Positions 18,251 through 27,618 of a DNA stretch of 64,000 nucleotides are shown piece after piece. This DNA comes from Prorocentrum cordatum (Eukaryota; Sar; Dinophyceae; Prorocentrales; Prorocentraceae). A program made the translations under genes and the position numbers. Numbering within the stretch: the first letter of the stretch is position 1; every line of letters begins with the position of its first letter. Location of the stretch: positions 1 to 64,000 of the forward strand of contig CAUYUJ010003059.1 in assembly GCA_963575745.1 (NCBI GenBank), given 5' to 3'. A model generated the notes under the pieces. It was not told the origin of the DNA, did not search any database, and was given only the letters and a program-made list of their open reading frames with translations.

Positions 18251-20653
18251 TCTGCCTCCCCCCCGCTTGCCACCCGTCTGCCAGCGATCGTCGCGCCAGC
18301 CTTCACTCCAGTCGCTCTGCCAGCTACCCCAGGTGCCCCAGGAGCTCGTAGCACGGTCTCGCCAGCTGCTCTGCTGGAGGTTGCCCTTGCCCCTGCCGCC
18401 GGGTCGGGCGTGTCGCAGGTAGTCGGCCCGCAGTTTGTCCCAGTCAATGTGATAGCCGCACCTCGCGCCCATCAGGCAGGCGTTGTACCCGCAGCCCTTC
18501 CAGTCGTCAAGGAACTTGTTGATGGTCGCTTCCGCGTGCTGTCTCGGGTCTGATTTGGGCCCCCTGGATCCAGGGCGCCAAATGCGCTGCGTGTGCGCGG
18601 TCCACAGCGCGCGGAAAACTGCGCCCAACTCCGACTGGTACCTGGCGAGGCGTCTGGCGGGTGTCTCGTCGCTACGCTCCAAATCCACCGTGCCCAGCCA
18701 GACCTTGTACATGGGCCCCCCATGTGAGTCGGTCAACAGGTTGAGCGCATCGCGCTCCGTCGAGCCTGTTGGGCGAGGGTAGGTAGGTCTATATCCAGGG
18801 ACCTGTGGGGTACGCAGTGGGGGGCGCTCGGTCCGCACGTCGCCCCTGTCGCGGGCGCTCTCATCGTCCTCAGATCCCCTGGCAACACTGGTGTTTTGGT
18901 CGGGGTTAGCCGGGCCATCCCCGGCAGCAGTCGGGTCACGTTCGGAGCCGGGTTCAGAACTGTCTGCCGATGGGCTCCGCTGAGGCGCCTTGTCGCCTGG
19001 GCCGTTCTCGTCGACCTCCGTGGCCGAGTCCGAGCAGGATACAGGAGGAGGGGGCTCGCCTTCTCCGTAGTCGGGTGGCTCCACCTTCTCCGTAGGGGGG
19101 ATCACGTCTTCACCGCTCTCGTCCTTGACCGTGTGGTCGGGCGGGTCCGGGAGGCCCAGACGGGAGTCATTGTCTCTCGTGCCCAGGGACTTGTCTGTGT
19201 CGGCCGCCGTAGGGGTGTCCGGCCTGTCCTCACTCATGGTCTGCACGACTGGTGGAGGTGACTCGGCCAAGGAAGTGATGGACGTGGAGGCGAGGGCATC
19301 GGCACTGAGGCTGAGTAGGAAGCTCGTCAGCGCGCCCACTTCGTGTCTGATAGGACTAAGGCCACTTGCCGGGGCCAGGGTCGCGGCGCACCTCACCCAG
19401 GCCTCCCCATGCTTCTCGCCGTCGGTGAGGTGGGCGACGACTCGCGCAGCGGCCACCCGCTTACCCTCCCAGCGCTGGTTGGGCGGGACGCAGTTCTCAG
19501 GGATGCATTGGACGTACACCGTCCTGAGAAAATCAGTCAGACGCCCGTCCGGCCAGGAGGTTTCATCACAACTCTGCTCTGGGATGCTGCTGTTGCGGTT
19601 GGTGAAACAGAACTGTCTCCAGGTGTAGTCCAGCCCAGGGTGGAAGTCACGGAGGTAGGTCACGAGCTGTCGCTGTGCGGACAGTCCTCCACTGCCTGGT
19701 CCGCTCCTGGGGTCGTTTGGGCCCAGCGTGGGGTTGTTGACGTCCCTGTTGTCCAGGAGCGGGCCCTGCGGTACTGGCAGGTCTGGCAGGAGCTCCATGA
19801 GCTGTGCTAGGGACCTGGGAGCTCGCTCAGCCGCGGCGGCCGCACCACCCGCGGCGCTAGACCCAAGGAGGTTGCTCGCTCCGGCCTTGGTGAAGCGATC
19901 CTGGGCCTTGGCGTCCGCGCCTAGCCACGGGAGAGACTCCCATATGTCCACTGATACATCAGCTCCGATCTGGCTGCTGAGCGTCGGAAGGACAGGGGCC
20001 TCGGCTGGGTATAGCGCTCTAAAATCCCAATCCAGGATGTGGTCCAGGGTAGCAGGACCGATGTTCCATACCGGGACCAGGCAGCGTCGACAGCACCAGG
20101 TGGCGTTCCACTTGCGTTCCCACCAGGCTATGGCTCGTTTGTCGATGGGAGGCAGCCCTGCCTGCTCAGGCACCCCTATCCCTTCCGCTGGCTTCCATAT
20201 GAAGCAGCCCAGGGGCGGGGCTCCTGCTTTCCAGACGAGGAGCGGAGCCCCCGGGGGGCATGTGTCGCACCGAGCGGAGTAGCTCTGGCTCTGGGCAGCT
20301 TTGAGGCCGAACCGTTCGTCTCGGATCCGTAGGATGGGAATGGTGGTGATGGCACGCTCAGGGATCTTCATGCCCATCGGCGTCATGATGAGGTCCGATA
20401 GCGTTCTGGTGTCCGCCTGGGGGCTGCATCCGTAGCCGAGTGGGAGGTGACCCGGGGAGGGGAGAGCATCCGCCTTGTCGTTGCTAGCGGAACCCATCCT
20501 CTGCTGCTCGTGTTCCTTGACCTTGTCGGCAATCGTCGCCCCTGTCGGAGCTGGAATGCCCTGATCCTCCAGGTGTCGAATCCAGCAGGTCTCGCAGTGC
20601 CATCCCATGTTAGCGCCGTTGAGGTAGGCCTGGGGCCTATTCTGAGCGACCAT
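17834..20653 (-). CDS. Large hypothetical protein with Cys-pair motifs and disordered linker (939 aa), copy 1
   Basis: I chose the ATG at 20653, the first in-frame ATG, 51 nt after the GTATCCCCACCAG acceptor-like element; the frame is open upstream to a GTG at 20752. Visible parts in 939-aa numbering: Cys pairs CETC (20-23), CDTC (129-132) and WCCRRC (186-191), which could bind zinc; a compact middle region (about 225-455) with aromatic motifs (LRDFHPGLDYTWRQF); an acidic, Pro-rich, probably disordered linker (about 465-625); a second folded-looking block (640-750, LARYQSELGAVFRALWTAHT, CGYNACLMGARCGYH); then a Trp/Ser/Gly and RGG-like stretch (760-805). The tail after about 805 reads into a duplicated repeat and may be an intron or UTR. 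No family recognised; nucleic-acid binding is a guess from Cys pairs and the RGG-like tail. Confidence 0.65.
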   Translation of the reverse strand: MVAQNRPQAYLNGANMGWHCETCWIRHLEDQGIPAPTGATIADKVKEHEQQRMGSASNDKADALPSPGHLPLGYGCSPQADTRTLSDLIMTPMGMKIPERAITTIPILRIRDERFGLKAAQSQSYSARCDTCPPGAPLLVWKAGAPPLGCFIWKPAEGIGVPEQAGLPPIDKRAIAWWERKWNATWCCRRCLVPVWNIGPATLDHILDWDFRALYPAEAPVLPTLSSQIGADVSVDIWESLPWLGADAKAQDRFTKAGASNLLGSSAAGGAAAAAERAPRSLAQLMELLPDLPVPQGPLLDNRDVNNPTLGPNDPRSGPGSGGLSAQRQLVTYLRDFHPGLDYTWRQFCFTNRNSSIPEQSCDETSWPDGRLTDFLRTVYVQCIPENCVPPNQRWEGKRVAAARVVAHLTDGEKHGEAWVRCAATLAPASGLSPIRHEVGALTSFLLSLSADALASTSITSLAESPPPVVQTMSEDRPDTPTAADTDKSLGTRDNDSRLGLPDPPDHTVKDESGEDVIPPTEKVEPPDYGEGEPPPPVSCSDSATEVDENGPGDKAPQRSPSADSSEPGSERDPTAAGDGPANPDQNTSVARGSEDDESARDRGDVRTERPPLRTPQVPGYRPTYPRPTGSTERDALNLLTDSHGGPMYKVWLGTVDLERSDETPARRLARYQSELGAVFRALWTAHTQRIWRPGSRGPKSDPRQHAEATINKFLDDWKGCGYNACLMGARCGYHIDWDKLRADYLRHARPGGRGKGNLQQSSWRDRATSSWGTWGSWQSDWSEGWRDDRWQTGGKRGGGRPDDQPGCPPSLVRALPAFGPKCADQQYHLPRCVGGHSLQTLAGPWPRCSGSHQWPEWSCARLSCPGADRGSLLSVPAPWDSLSDDGLQPCFGLRTRLQHSAAPPGTRTSCLWTRVRVPAIPSTLLPRVACGHSGPVPH

Positions 20654-20703
20654 CTGGCGCGTGTCGTCGGAGATCCACGTGCCATCGGGGGAGCGTAGCT
20701 GAA

Positions 20704-20716
20704 CTGGTGGGGATAC
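20704..20716 (-). promoter_or_regulatory. GTATCCCCACCAG element upstream of the 939-aa gene, copy 1
   Basis: The minus strand reads GCGTATCCCCACCAG with no A-run. The first in-frame ATG of the long ORF is 51 nt downstream at 20653. About 60-70 nt upstream is CCTTTTTAAACC, which could be a dinoflagellate TTTT-type promoter box (inference). Confidence 0.6.
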
Positions 20717-20814
20717 GCGATGCGTCGAGAATTCCACAAACGGCGCTTGCACTTTAGGAATCTTACTTGGTTTAAAAAGGAATTGGGCCTGTGTGTCGGT
20801 CAGGCCGGCTTGCT

Positions 20815-21000
20815 GTCACCGTCGCCGCCCGTCGCCGCCGTCCGTCGCCGCTGCTTCTGGGCCTGGGTGTCAGTCGCCGCGCTCGTCGTCGCCGCCCGTC
20901 GCCGCCGTCCGTCGCCGCTCCGTTGCGCCTGGGTGTTGGTCGACAGGCTGGTGGTCACCGTCGCCGCATCGTCGCCGCCCGTCGCCGCAGCCCCGTGCCC
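20815..21000. repeat. GTCGCCGCC-rich dispersed repeat A, copy 1
   Basis: About 185 bases of GTCGCCGCCCGTCGCCGCC type with embedded GCTTCTGGGCCTG and GTCGACAGGCT. The same block recurs at 26236-26400 in the same unit with small changes, each time followed by TTGCACCACA satellite. Confidence 0.8.
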
Positions 21001-21004
21001 CCCC

Positions 21005-21545
21005 CGCGTTGTATCGCAATCGAGTGCAATCGATTGCAATAGGTTGCGCCACATGGGTTGCAACACATAGCTTACATAACACCGAATGCACCACCTGTAT
21101 TGCGCTAAGTAGCTTACGCCACGTAGCACTACATACCTCACACCTCGTGGCTCACACCGCATATGTTGCACCACAAAGCTTACACCACAATATGTTGTAC
21201 CAGGTCGATTGTACACATAACTTATACCACCTACTATTGCACCACATGTAGTGCCCTGCCTCGCTCACGCCCCGTAGATGTGACCACATTAAATTCACAC
21301 CATGGCTTACACCACATTGCTCACGCCACACAGATGAGCACGTTAGCTAGACACATACTGCACCACATAGATTGCACCACACATATTGCATCACATAGAT
21401 TGCACAACTTAGAGTGCACGCCACGCATGTTGCAACACAAAGCTCCACTACACGTGTTGCACCACGTAGATTGCACCACAACGCTTACACCACATAGACA
21501 GCACCACATCAGATTGCACCACGTAGACTGCACCCCGCAAGTATG
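21005..21545. repeat. TTGCACCACATAGA satellite, copy 1
   Basis: Degenerate head-to-tail monomers of about 15-17 bases (TTGCACCACATAGA, GCTTACACCACATAG and relatives). AT-richer than its surroundings. No coding signal on either strand. Confidence 0.85.
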
Positions 21546-21920
21546 CTAGAACGTACTGCTAGAAGTTGCAAAGATCCCCTTTTCCTGACCCTCTCGGCTT
21601 AAGATTGTTCCAAGAGGGCGTTCGAAGAGCTTAAAAGGAACCAAATTAGCCCAAGGAGGGGCGCGCCAAACAAACGGACGGCTCAGGACGGGGGTAGGGA
21701 AGCGCCTTAAGACGGGCCAAGACGGACCAAGGACAGCACAAAAGAGCCCCTGCATGGCCCAAGAAAGCCCTAAGAGACCGCCAATGCAGCCTCGAGGGAA
21801 CCACACACGGCCGAGAGGGGCCAAAGACAGCCTCGAAGCTGCCCAAAACAGCCCCACGACGACCCAAAGACGGTCCGAAAGGAACACAAGACAGCCCCAA
21901 GATGGCCTGGGCAGGCATCC
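21546..21920. repeat. CCAAGAC spacer, second occurrence in unit, copy 1
   Basis: Closely related to 860-1245 of the same unit (shares TTCCTGACCCTCTCGGCTTA and the following 300 bases), so this block exists twice per 27-kb unit, each time next to satellite sequence. Confidence 0.8.
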
Positions 21921-22980
21921 TGAGATCCCCCCGAGGAGTAGCTACGAGAGGTGCTGCATGATACCACCTTTTTGCGCTGGCACGGCGACGGAACTTGCCA
22001 CAGGCATCTGGATATGCTAACTCCGAGCCAGAACTCTGATGATTTGCGATGCCAATCGGGTTAATGGAAAACGCGAAAAAAATACATCTAGTGGACCCTC
22101 TCGGGCGCCCATGCACACTCACTCGGATAAGGCCTACGTCCGCGTCTGCAAGCGCACCGCCGGCCAGATAGCACTGAACATAAACCCAGGCACGTGCGCA
22201 TTTCGGTAGCCACCCCCCACATCAGCCACGACGTAGGCACGCCCGCGATAGTTCCAGCCGACGGCGCGTGCTAATGATTCTCCTCATTCCCCTCCCAACT
22301 CTCGTGCTCCTCGTCCTGAGTGCAACGCTTGGGGGGGCCAGCTCAGGGTGAGAAACATAGCTGGGGACCAGATAGCAAAACCTCACGCTCCTGGGCGGGG
22401 TGGGCTTTCAGGCCCCGGTCGGCGAGTCGGAAAGGAATGGGCGATTGGGGTCGATAAGCTACCCCTCCGATTCTGGTTACTCCACCCACCGCTGCCCCAA
22501 ACGTCCTCTCGTCGAGTTTCGCCCCTTTCTCTCTCCCCCATATGCATGCCCTTCGCTACGTCAACCCAGAGGCACCGACACCGCTACTCCCCGGGCCTCT
22601 CCCGGGGTGCGGCGTTCTGAACAGAATGTCGAGGAGGACCCAACCATGGCAACGAAAGCTTTCCAGGACGAGCAGCGGCATCCGTACACTTGTTTTTCCT
22701 CTGACTCGCGGGGCGCCCCAGAGACAGGGGGGCAGCGGCAAAGGCGAAGGGCCGTCGAGCCCACCTGTGGCTTTATCATCCGCGACAACGCCCATGACCA
22801 GCCCCGCTCCCTGCCCCCATCCCCTTTTCCCCTGGTCGCGTCACGATCCGTGCTCGCGCCGTCTGGGAACTCGTCACAGTTGCGCACTATGCCTCCACAT
22901 TTGGAACATGCGCAGCCAACCCGACGCGCCCCCCCCCATCATCCCTGCCAAAAAATAATACAAAGTGTACCTTAATACAT
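21921..22980. other. Stretch without recognised features, copy 1
   Basis: About 1 kb of moderate complexity. Open frames exist on both strands (for example plus 22400-22975, 191 codons), but composition gives no preference and no domain is visible. I see no repeats, relict leaders or GTATCCCCACCAG element here. Counterpart: 49379-50438. Confidence 0.4.
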
Positions 22981-22984
22981 GTTC

Positions 22985-23265
22985 GTGAGGCCCGCGGGCA
23001 TGTTGTATCGTTTTTGACAGGGACGGCGGGGCGTCAGCAGATCGCCTGCTGTACGCAGGGCATCTATCCCTAACAAAAAAACCGTCGGAAGTGCACTTCG
23101 CGGCAAAATCTGGATCGTGCGCGGCCATCCCGCGATGACTGTCAAGTGGTTTTGACACGGACGGCGGGGGGGACGGCGTATGGCCTGCTGTGCGCAGGCC
23201 CACCACACACAATGATGGGCATTGCTTTTCGACACGGATGGTAGTGGCCAACACGTTTCCCGATG
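22985..23265. repeat. TTTTGACACGGACGG repeats, copy 1
   Basis: Three related blocks starting at about 23009, 23142 and 23226. The first two are followed by GCCTGCTGTxCGCAGG, a short inverted repeat. Confidence 0.6.
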
Positions 23266-23294
23266 TGCGCTGTCACGTGCGCAAGCGCACCTGA

Positions 23295-23465
23295 CACAGT
23301 CTGCACGTGCCCCGAACGTGGCGCACCTGGCGCGGCTGGAATATGCGGCACACCTGGCGCACGCGGGGCACGTGGCGCACCCGGCGCACCAGGCGTGCTT
23401 GGCACGTTCGGGCCCCAAGGGTGCCTGGCGCGCATGGCACGCCTGGCACGCGTGGCGCACCCCGC
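23295..23465. repeat. TGGCGCACC 9-bp minisatellite, copy 1
   Basis: About 17 imperfect 9-bp units (TGGCGCACC, TGGCACGCC, GGGGCACG). Because 9 is divisible by 3, every frame gives a three-residue periodic peptide, which explains several open frames here. Confidence 0.75.
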
Positions 23466-23674
23466 CCCAGCGTCGCGCACACGGGGTCGGTTTTTGGTGC
23501 CCAGTAGCTGCCCATCCAAAGACGACCGCTGCACACGCTGAGGCTCGGGTGTTGCTTACGTGTTGGGAAGGAAGTGAGAGCGAGCTAGACGGCTTGCTAT
23601 CTAGGGAGTGTTTTGCCCCTCCCCCACACCCCGCCCCCTGGGCCTGGGACGGGGGACGGCGGAGGGGTTAGGGC

Positions 23675-23850
23675 GCCCAAGATGGCCCAAGATGTCTCCA
23701 AAAGGGTCTCAGCAAGCCCACGATGGCCTCCAAGATGGTTCCAGATTCCTCAAGATGGCTCAAAATAACCCCTGACAAACACCCAAAGAGGTCTTATGAC
23801 GGCCCCAAGACGGTTTCAAGTGCCCTCTGAACCCTCCAAGAGGGAGAACG
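23675..23850. repeat. CCAAGATGGC spacer, second occurrence in unit, copy 1
   Basis: Shares CCAAGATGGCCCAAGATGTC and CAAGACGGTTTCAAGTGCC with the spacer at about 4700-5010 of the same unit. Confidence 0.7.
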
Positions 23851-24039
23851 GCCGCGGATGCGTTCGCTCCTGCATTGCCTCCGCCTGCTGGCACGGCGGA
23901 AAATCCCCTTCAAGTCGGGATGGGGGGGCGAAGCGCATCGCAACGGCAAGGCAGGCTCATAGTGTGACTCCATATTCAAATTATGTAAACATAAGAGAGA
24001 ACGCGTTTCACGGGCGCTCGCCTTGGGAACATTCGGCGG

Positions 24040-24400
24040 CGCGTTTCGAACCGGGGGGTGGGCCCCCCTCCCAACACTCGGCGCCGTCGATCAAAACAGG
24101 GGGGGCCCCCCTCTCCCCAAACCCCCCCCTCCCGAACCCCCCCCCCTCCCAAAGGGGGGAGGGGAGTTTGAAACCACCACCCCAAGCGCCAGCGCCGGCA
24201 GCCGCCAGCAGCGCCGACGGCGGGGACGCAGCGACGATGAGCAGAGGCAGCCCACGTGGGGGGGGGGGGGTGCGTTTCAAACCCCTCCCCCTCAGGCGCC
24301 GGGGGGAGGGGGATTTCAGGCCCACCCGCCCCCCTGGCGCCGACGCGCTGGCGGCGGCCAGCAGCGCCGGTGCTTGCGCCGGCGACGGCGAGGACGCAGC
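24040..24400. repeat. Homopolymer G/C runs and GACGCAGCGACGAT duplication, copy 1
   Basis: Several runs of 8-12 G or C, with GTTTCAAACCCC or TTTGAAACC at the run edges. GGACGCAGCGACGAT occurs at about 24224 and 24393, each preceded by GGCSGCCAGCAGCGCCG. Confidence 0.7.
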
Positions 24401-24404
24401 GACG

Positions 24405-25060
24405 ATAACCACCACTACCACCACCACCACCACTACCACCACCACCACCACCACCACCGCCTCAACCCACCGCCACCACCACCAACCCACCACACAACCA
24501 CCACCACCACCACAGCCACCACCACCACCACCACCACCACAACCCACCACCACAAAACTCCACCACAACCACCACCACCACCACCACAACTCACCATCAC
24601 CACTACCACCACTACCACCACTAAAACCCACCATCACTACCACCACCACCACCACCACCAACACCACCACCACAACCACCACTACAGTCTACCACGCCAC
24701 CACCACCACCACCACAACCACCACCACTGCCAGCAGCACAACCCACCACCACCGCACCACCACTACCACCACCGCCACCACCACCACCACCAGCAGCACC
24801 ACCTCAACAAACCACCGCCACCACCACAACCCACCACCACCACCCCCACCACCACCACAAACACCCACCACACCACCACCAAACCACCACCACCACCACA
24901 ACCCACCACCACCACCACCACAAACCACCACCACACCACCACCACACCACCACCACCACAACAAACCACCACACCACCACCACCACAACCACCACCACCG
25001 CCACCACCACCACCACCACCGCCACCACCACCACCACAAACCACCACCTCCACCATCACC
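24405..25060. repeat. (CAC)n microsatellite, about 650 bp, copy 1
   Basis: Imperfect CCA/CAC trinucleotides with CAACCCAC interruptions. It gives Thr, His or Pro runs on the plus strand and Val, Trp or Gly runs on the minus strand. The 609- and 585-codon plus-strand frames across it are products of the repeat. Confidence 0.93.
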
Positions 25061-25440
25061 ACCGTCGTCCTCGTCGACGCTCCCCGCCGCCGCCGCCCGC
25101 CGCCGCAGGCGCCGGCGCCGGCCCAGAAAAGGAAATGGTCATCCCCGCCGCCGCCGCCGGCCGAGGAGAGGGAGAGAGGAGCAGGAGGGGAGGGGGGGAG
25201 GTTCGAACTCCCCCCCCCCTCCGTCACGGGAGGGGGGGGGACTCGAACCCCTCCCCACCCCTCTCCATCCAGGGGGGGGGAGTCCGGTTCCAACCCCCCC
25301 CCTCCAAGCGACCACAGAACGCGCTCTTTCAAACATAACAAGACCTGCTCAGCTGCACGTCCATCGACGCAGGAGGCGGGGGGGGGTCTTGTCCCGCCGA
25401 GAGAGCAGCCGTCGGCCGTTCCTCTGGCGCAACGGGCGTC
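25061..25440. other. GC-rich transition between CAC tract and CCAAGA spacer, copy 1
   Basis: CCGCCGCC runs, then several G/C homopolymers with edge words such as TTCGAACTC and ACTCGAACCCC. These superficially resemble a tRNA T-loop but lack any cloverleaf. No gene is supported. Counterpart: 52510-52889. Confidence 0.5.
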
Positions 25441-26000
25441 TCCTGCAGGTCGCCAAGAAGGTAGTCTCCGAGGGCTCCGAGACGCCACGAGATCGCTCCA
25501 AGAAGCCCAGGGTTGCCCCAAGACCACTCAAGAAGCCGCCCAGACGCCCCGAAAAGCCTCCCGAAGCACTCCCAAGAAGGTCCCAAGAAGTAAAACCCAT
25601 CGATGTTCATTGCATGTCTCTCTGATTTCCTCGTTCTCGCACGGTCAGCGTCTCGACGCTCCGAGACTGGCCACGACGCCCACAACCTCGCCCCAAGACG
25701 GCCAAAGAGGCGTCCGAGAAAGCCCCGACACGGCCCAACCGGGCGCCAAGACGGCCCAAGAGGCCTCCAAGACGGCCTAAAGAGCCCCAGGACGGACCCG
25801 AGGAACCCGAACGGAAATTTTGACTCTTCGGCCCCAAGAGGCGCCCAGGAAGCCCCAAGATGCCTCTAAGAGCTCCCCAAGAGGCCCCAAGAGGCCCGCA
25901 AGAGGCCCCCAAGATGCCCCACCCCAAGAGAGCCCAGGAGGCCCCCCGGAGGCCCCACGAGGCCCTCAAACAAAAAAAAAAAAAAAGAAAAAATAAAAAA

Positions 26001-26081
<81 letters not shown>

Positions 26082-26200
26082 AAAAAGAAAAAAAAAAAAA
26101 TAAGAAGAAAAAATCCGAACAAACCCCACGAGACCCCCAAACGGTCCCCAACAGGCCCCAAGAGGCTACAAACGCCTGCGATGGTATAGTACGGGCCGGC
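25440..26200. repeat. CCAAGAGGCC spacer, copy 1, with poly-A insertion
   Basis: Degenerate GCCCCAAGAGG repeats, interrupted at 25971-26121 by about 150 bases of almost pure A that copy 2 lacks. Without the insertion the two flanks join as in copy 2 (CCCTCAAAAGACCCCACG). Confidence 0.85.
25971..26121. repeat. Poly-A insertion unique to copy 1
   Basis: Long A-run with rare G, C and T, absent from the equivalent site in copy 2 (about 53419). There is no obvious target-site duplication. It could be a retroposed tail, a tract expansion or an assembly artefact. Confidence 0.7.
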
Positions 26201-26235
26201 GGAATGAGCGAATCGATGGAACAAACGGAGGCACG

Positions 26236-26400
26236 TGCCGTCGCCGCCGTCCGTCGCCGCTGCTTCTGGGCCTGTGTGTCGGTCGCCGCGCTCGTCGTCG
26301 CCGCCCGTCGCCGCCGTCCGTCGCCGCTCCGTTGCGCCCGGGTGTCGGTCGACAGGCTTGTTGTCACCGTCGCCGCATCTTCGCCGCCCGTCGCCGCCCG
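26236..26400. repeat. GTCGCCGCC-rich dispersed repeat B, copy 1
   Basis: Second occurrence per unit of the block at 20815-21000. Confidence 0.8.
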
Positions 26401-26585
26401 TCACACAGATGAGCACGCTAGCTAGACTCATGTTGCACCACATCGATTGCACCACACATATTACATCACATAGATTGTACAACTTAGTGCACGCCACGCA
26501 TGTTGCAACACAAAGCTTACACCACGTGTTCCACCACGTAGATTGCACCACAAAGCTCACACCACATAGACAGCACCACATCAAT
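26400..26585. repeat. TTGCACCACATAGA satellite, second block, copy 1
   Basis: Same monomer family as 21005-21545 but shorter. Confidence 0.85.
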
Positions 26586-26647
26586 TCTCCTTTCTAAAGG
26601 AATAATAATTCTCCCCCCCTCCCCCCCCCCGGACTTATCGGTTCCCC

Positions 26648-26791
26648 CTGGGATGGTACGATGTCATGTATATGTATATATGCATACATACATACATACA
26701 TATATATACACATACATACATATACATATATATACACATACATACATATGCATATACGTATACATATACATATACATGTACATGCACATAT

Positions 26792-26826
<35 letters not shown>

Positions 26827-26830
26827 TACG

Positions 26831-26881
<51 letters not shown>

Positions 26882-26882
26882 G

Positions 26883-26963
<81 letters not shown>

Positions 26964-27041
26964 TTACATATACACATACATATATATATGTATGTATTAT
27001 GCACACTCGTCCATCCTAAATATAAAATCATACCATCCCAG
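26648..27041. repeat. (TATACA)n tract flanked by inverted repeats, copy 1
   Basis: About 330 bases of imperfect TATACA/CATATA hexanucleotides. The left flank is CTGGGATGGTACGATGT (26648-26664). The right flank is its reverse complement with 2 of 17 mismatches (27025-27041). Both sides sit next to GGTTCCCCC words. It may be a small non-autonomous inverted-repeat element whose core expanded, or a chance palindrome. Tyr/Ile/His open frames here are repeat translations. Confidence 0.75.
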
Positions 27042-27069
27042 CCAAATCGGGTTCCCCCCCCTGCGGTTC

Positions 27070-27070
27070 C

Positions 27071-27109
<39 letters not shown>

Positions 27110-27125
27110 CCCCTAAAAAAATTTT
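27070..27125. repeat. A-run / CCCCCC / A-run block unique to copy 1
   Basis: About 35 A, then a C-run, then seven A and a T/G run. Copy 2 has only TCTAAAAAAACACTATGCGG here (54360-54380). Confidence 0.7.
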
Positions 27126-27618
27126 GGGGGCGTGACATGTCTTGTTCAAACATAAACCTTGTTCACAGAACCCTTGAAAAAAAATGACGAAGTGCACACG
27201 CGCGCGCGTCGCGCGCGCATGCAGAACATCCTTCAAAAACCGACGGTGCCGAAGGATTTCGCATCGAGTTTCCAACACCTATTTGCTAAAAAAGCTTACG
27301 CGCGAGCCTCTTGCGAAATCTGAGGAAAAAACGATAGGTTTTTCATTGTGTTTCAAGATTTTCACAACATGCTACCAAACGGGCGTCGCGCGCGCGCATG
27401 TCGAAATCTGTCGAACGCCCTTGCGCGTGTGCCGTCGCGAGAATCCTCTGCAAAAAATCGGACGAAGTGCAGACGCGCGCGTCGTCGCGCGCGTATGCCG
27501 AAATCCTTCAAAACCCATCGGTTTTGGAAGGATTTTAAAATGTGCGTCCAAAAAAACCTACAAAAACACAAGGTTTCGCAACACGGATTTTCAACAAAAG
27601 CGTGCGCGCGCGCTCTTG
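27126..27618. repeat. CGCG-rich interspersed repeats, copy 1
   Basis: ACGAAGTGCASACGCGCGCG followed by CATGC..GAAATCCTTCAAAA occurs at about 27186 and 27463, with a related GGGCGTCGCGCGCGCGCATG at 27381. Alternating CG runs up to about 12 bases are prone to Z-DNA. No gene is recognised. Confidence 0.7.

Noticed and set aside
20429-20450. CCGTAGCC on the plus strand as a leader relic
   Set aside because: It lies inside the 939-aa coding region on the opposite strand, with no TGGCTCAAG following.
20654-20752. Upstream extension of the 939-aa ORF to 20752
   Set aside because: The codon at 20752 is GTG, not ATG, and the extension crosses the acceptor-like element at 20704.
22400-22975. 191-codon plus-strand frame
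   Set aside because: Overlaps equally open frames on both strands, lacks motifs, and is on the strand opposite to all convincing genes.
25200-25260. TTCGAACTC and ACTCGAACC words as tRNA T-arms
   Set aside because: No acceptor stem, anticodon arm or cloverleaf can be drawn around them; they are edges of G/C homopolymers.
23796-25625. 609-codon plus-strand open frame rich in Thr, His and Pro
   Set aside because: It runs through the CAC microsatellite and G/C homopolymers. Two other frames are also open across the same bases and composition follows the repeat.
26653-27135. Tyr/Ile/His-rich frames across the TATACA tract
   Set aside because: Pure hexanucleotide translation in every frame.
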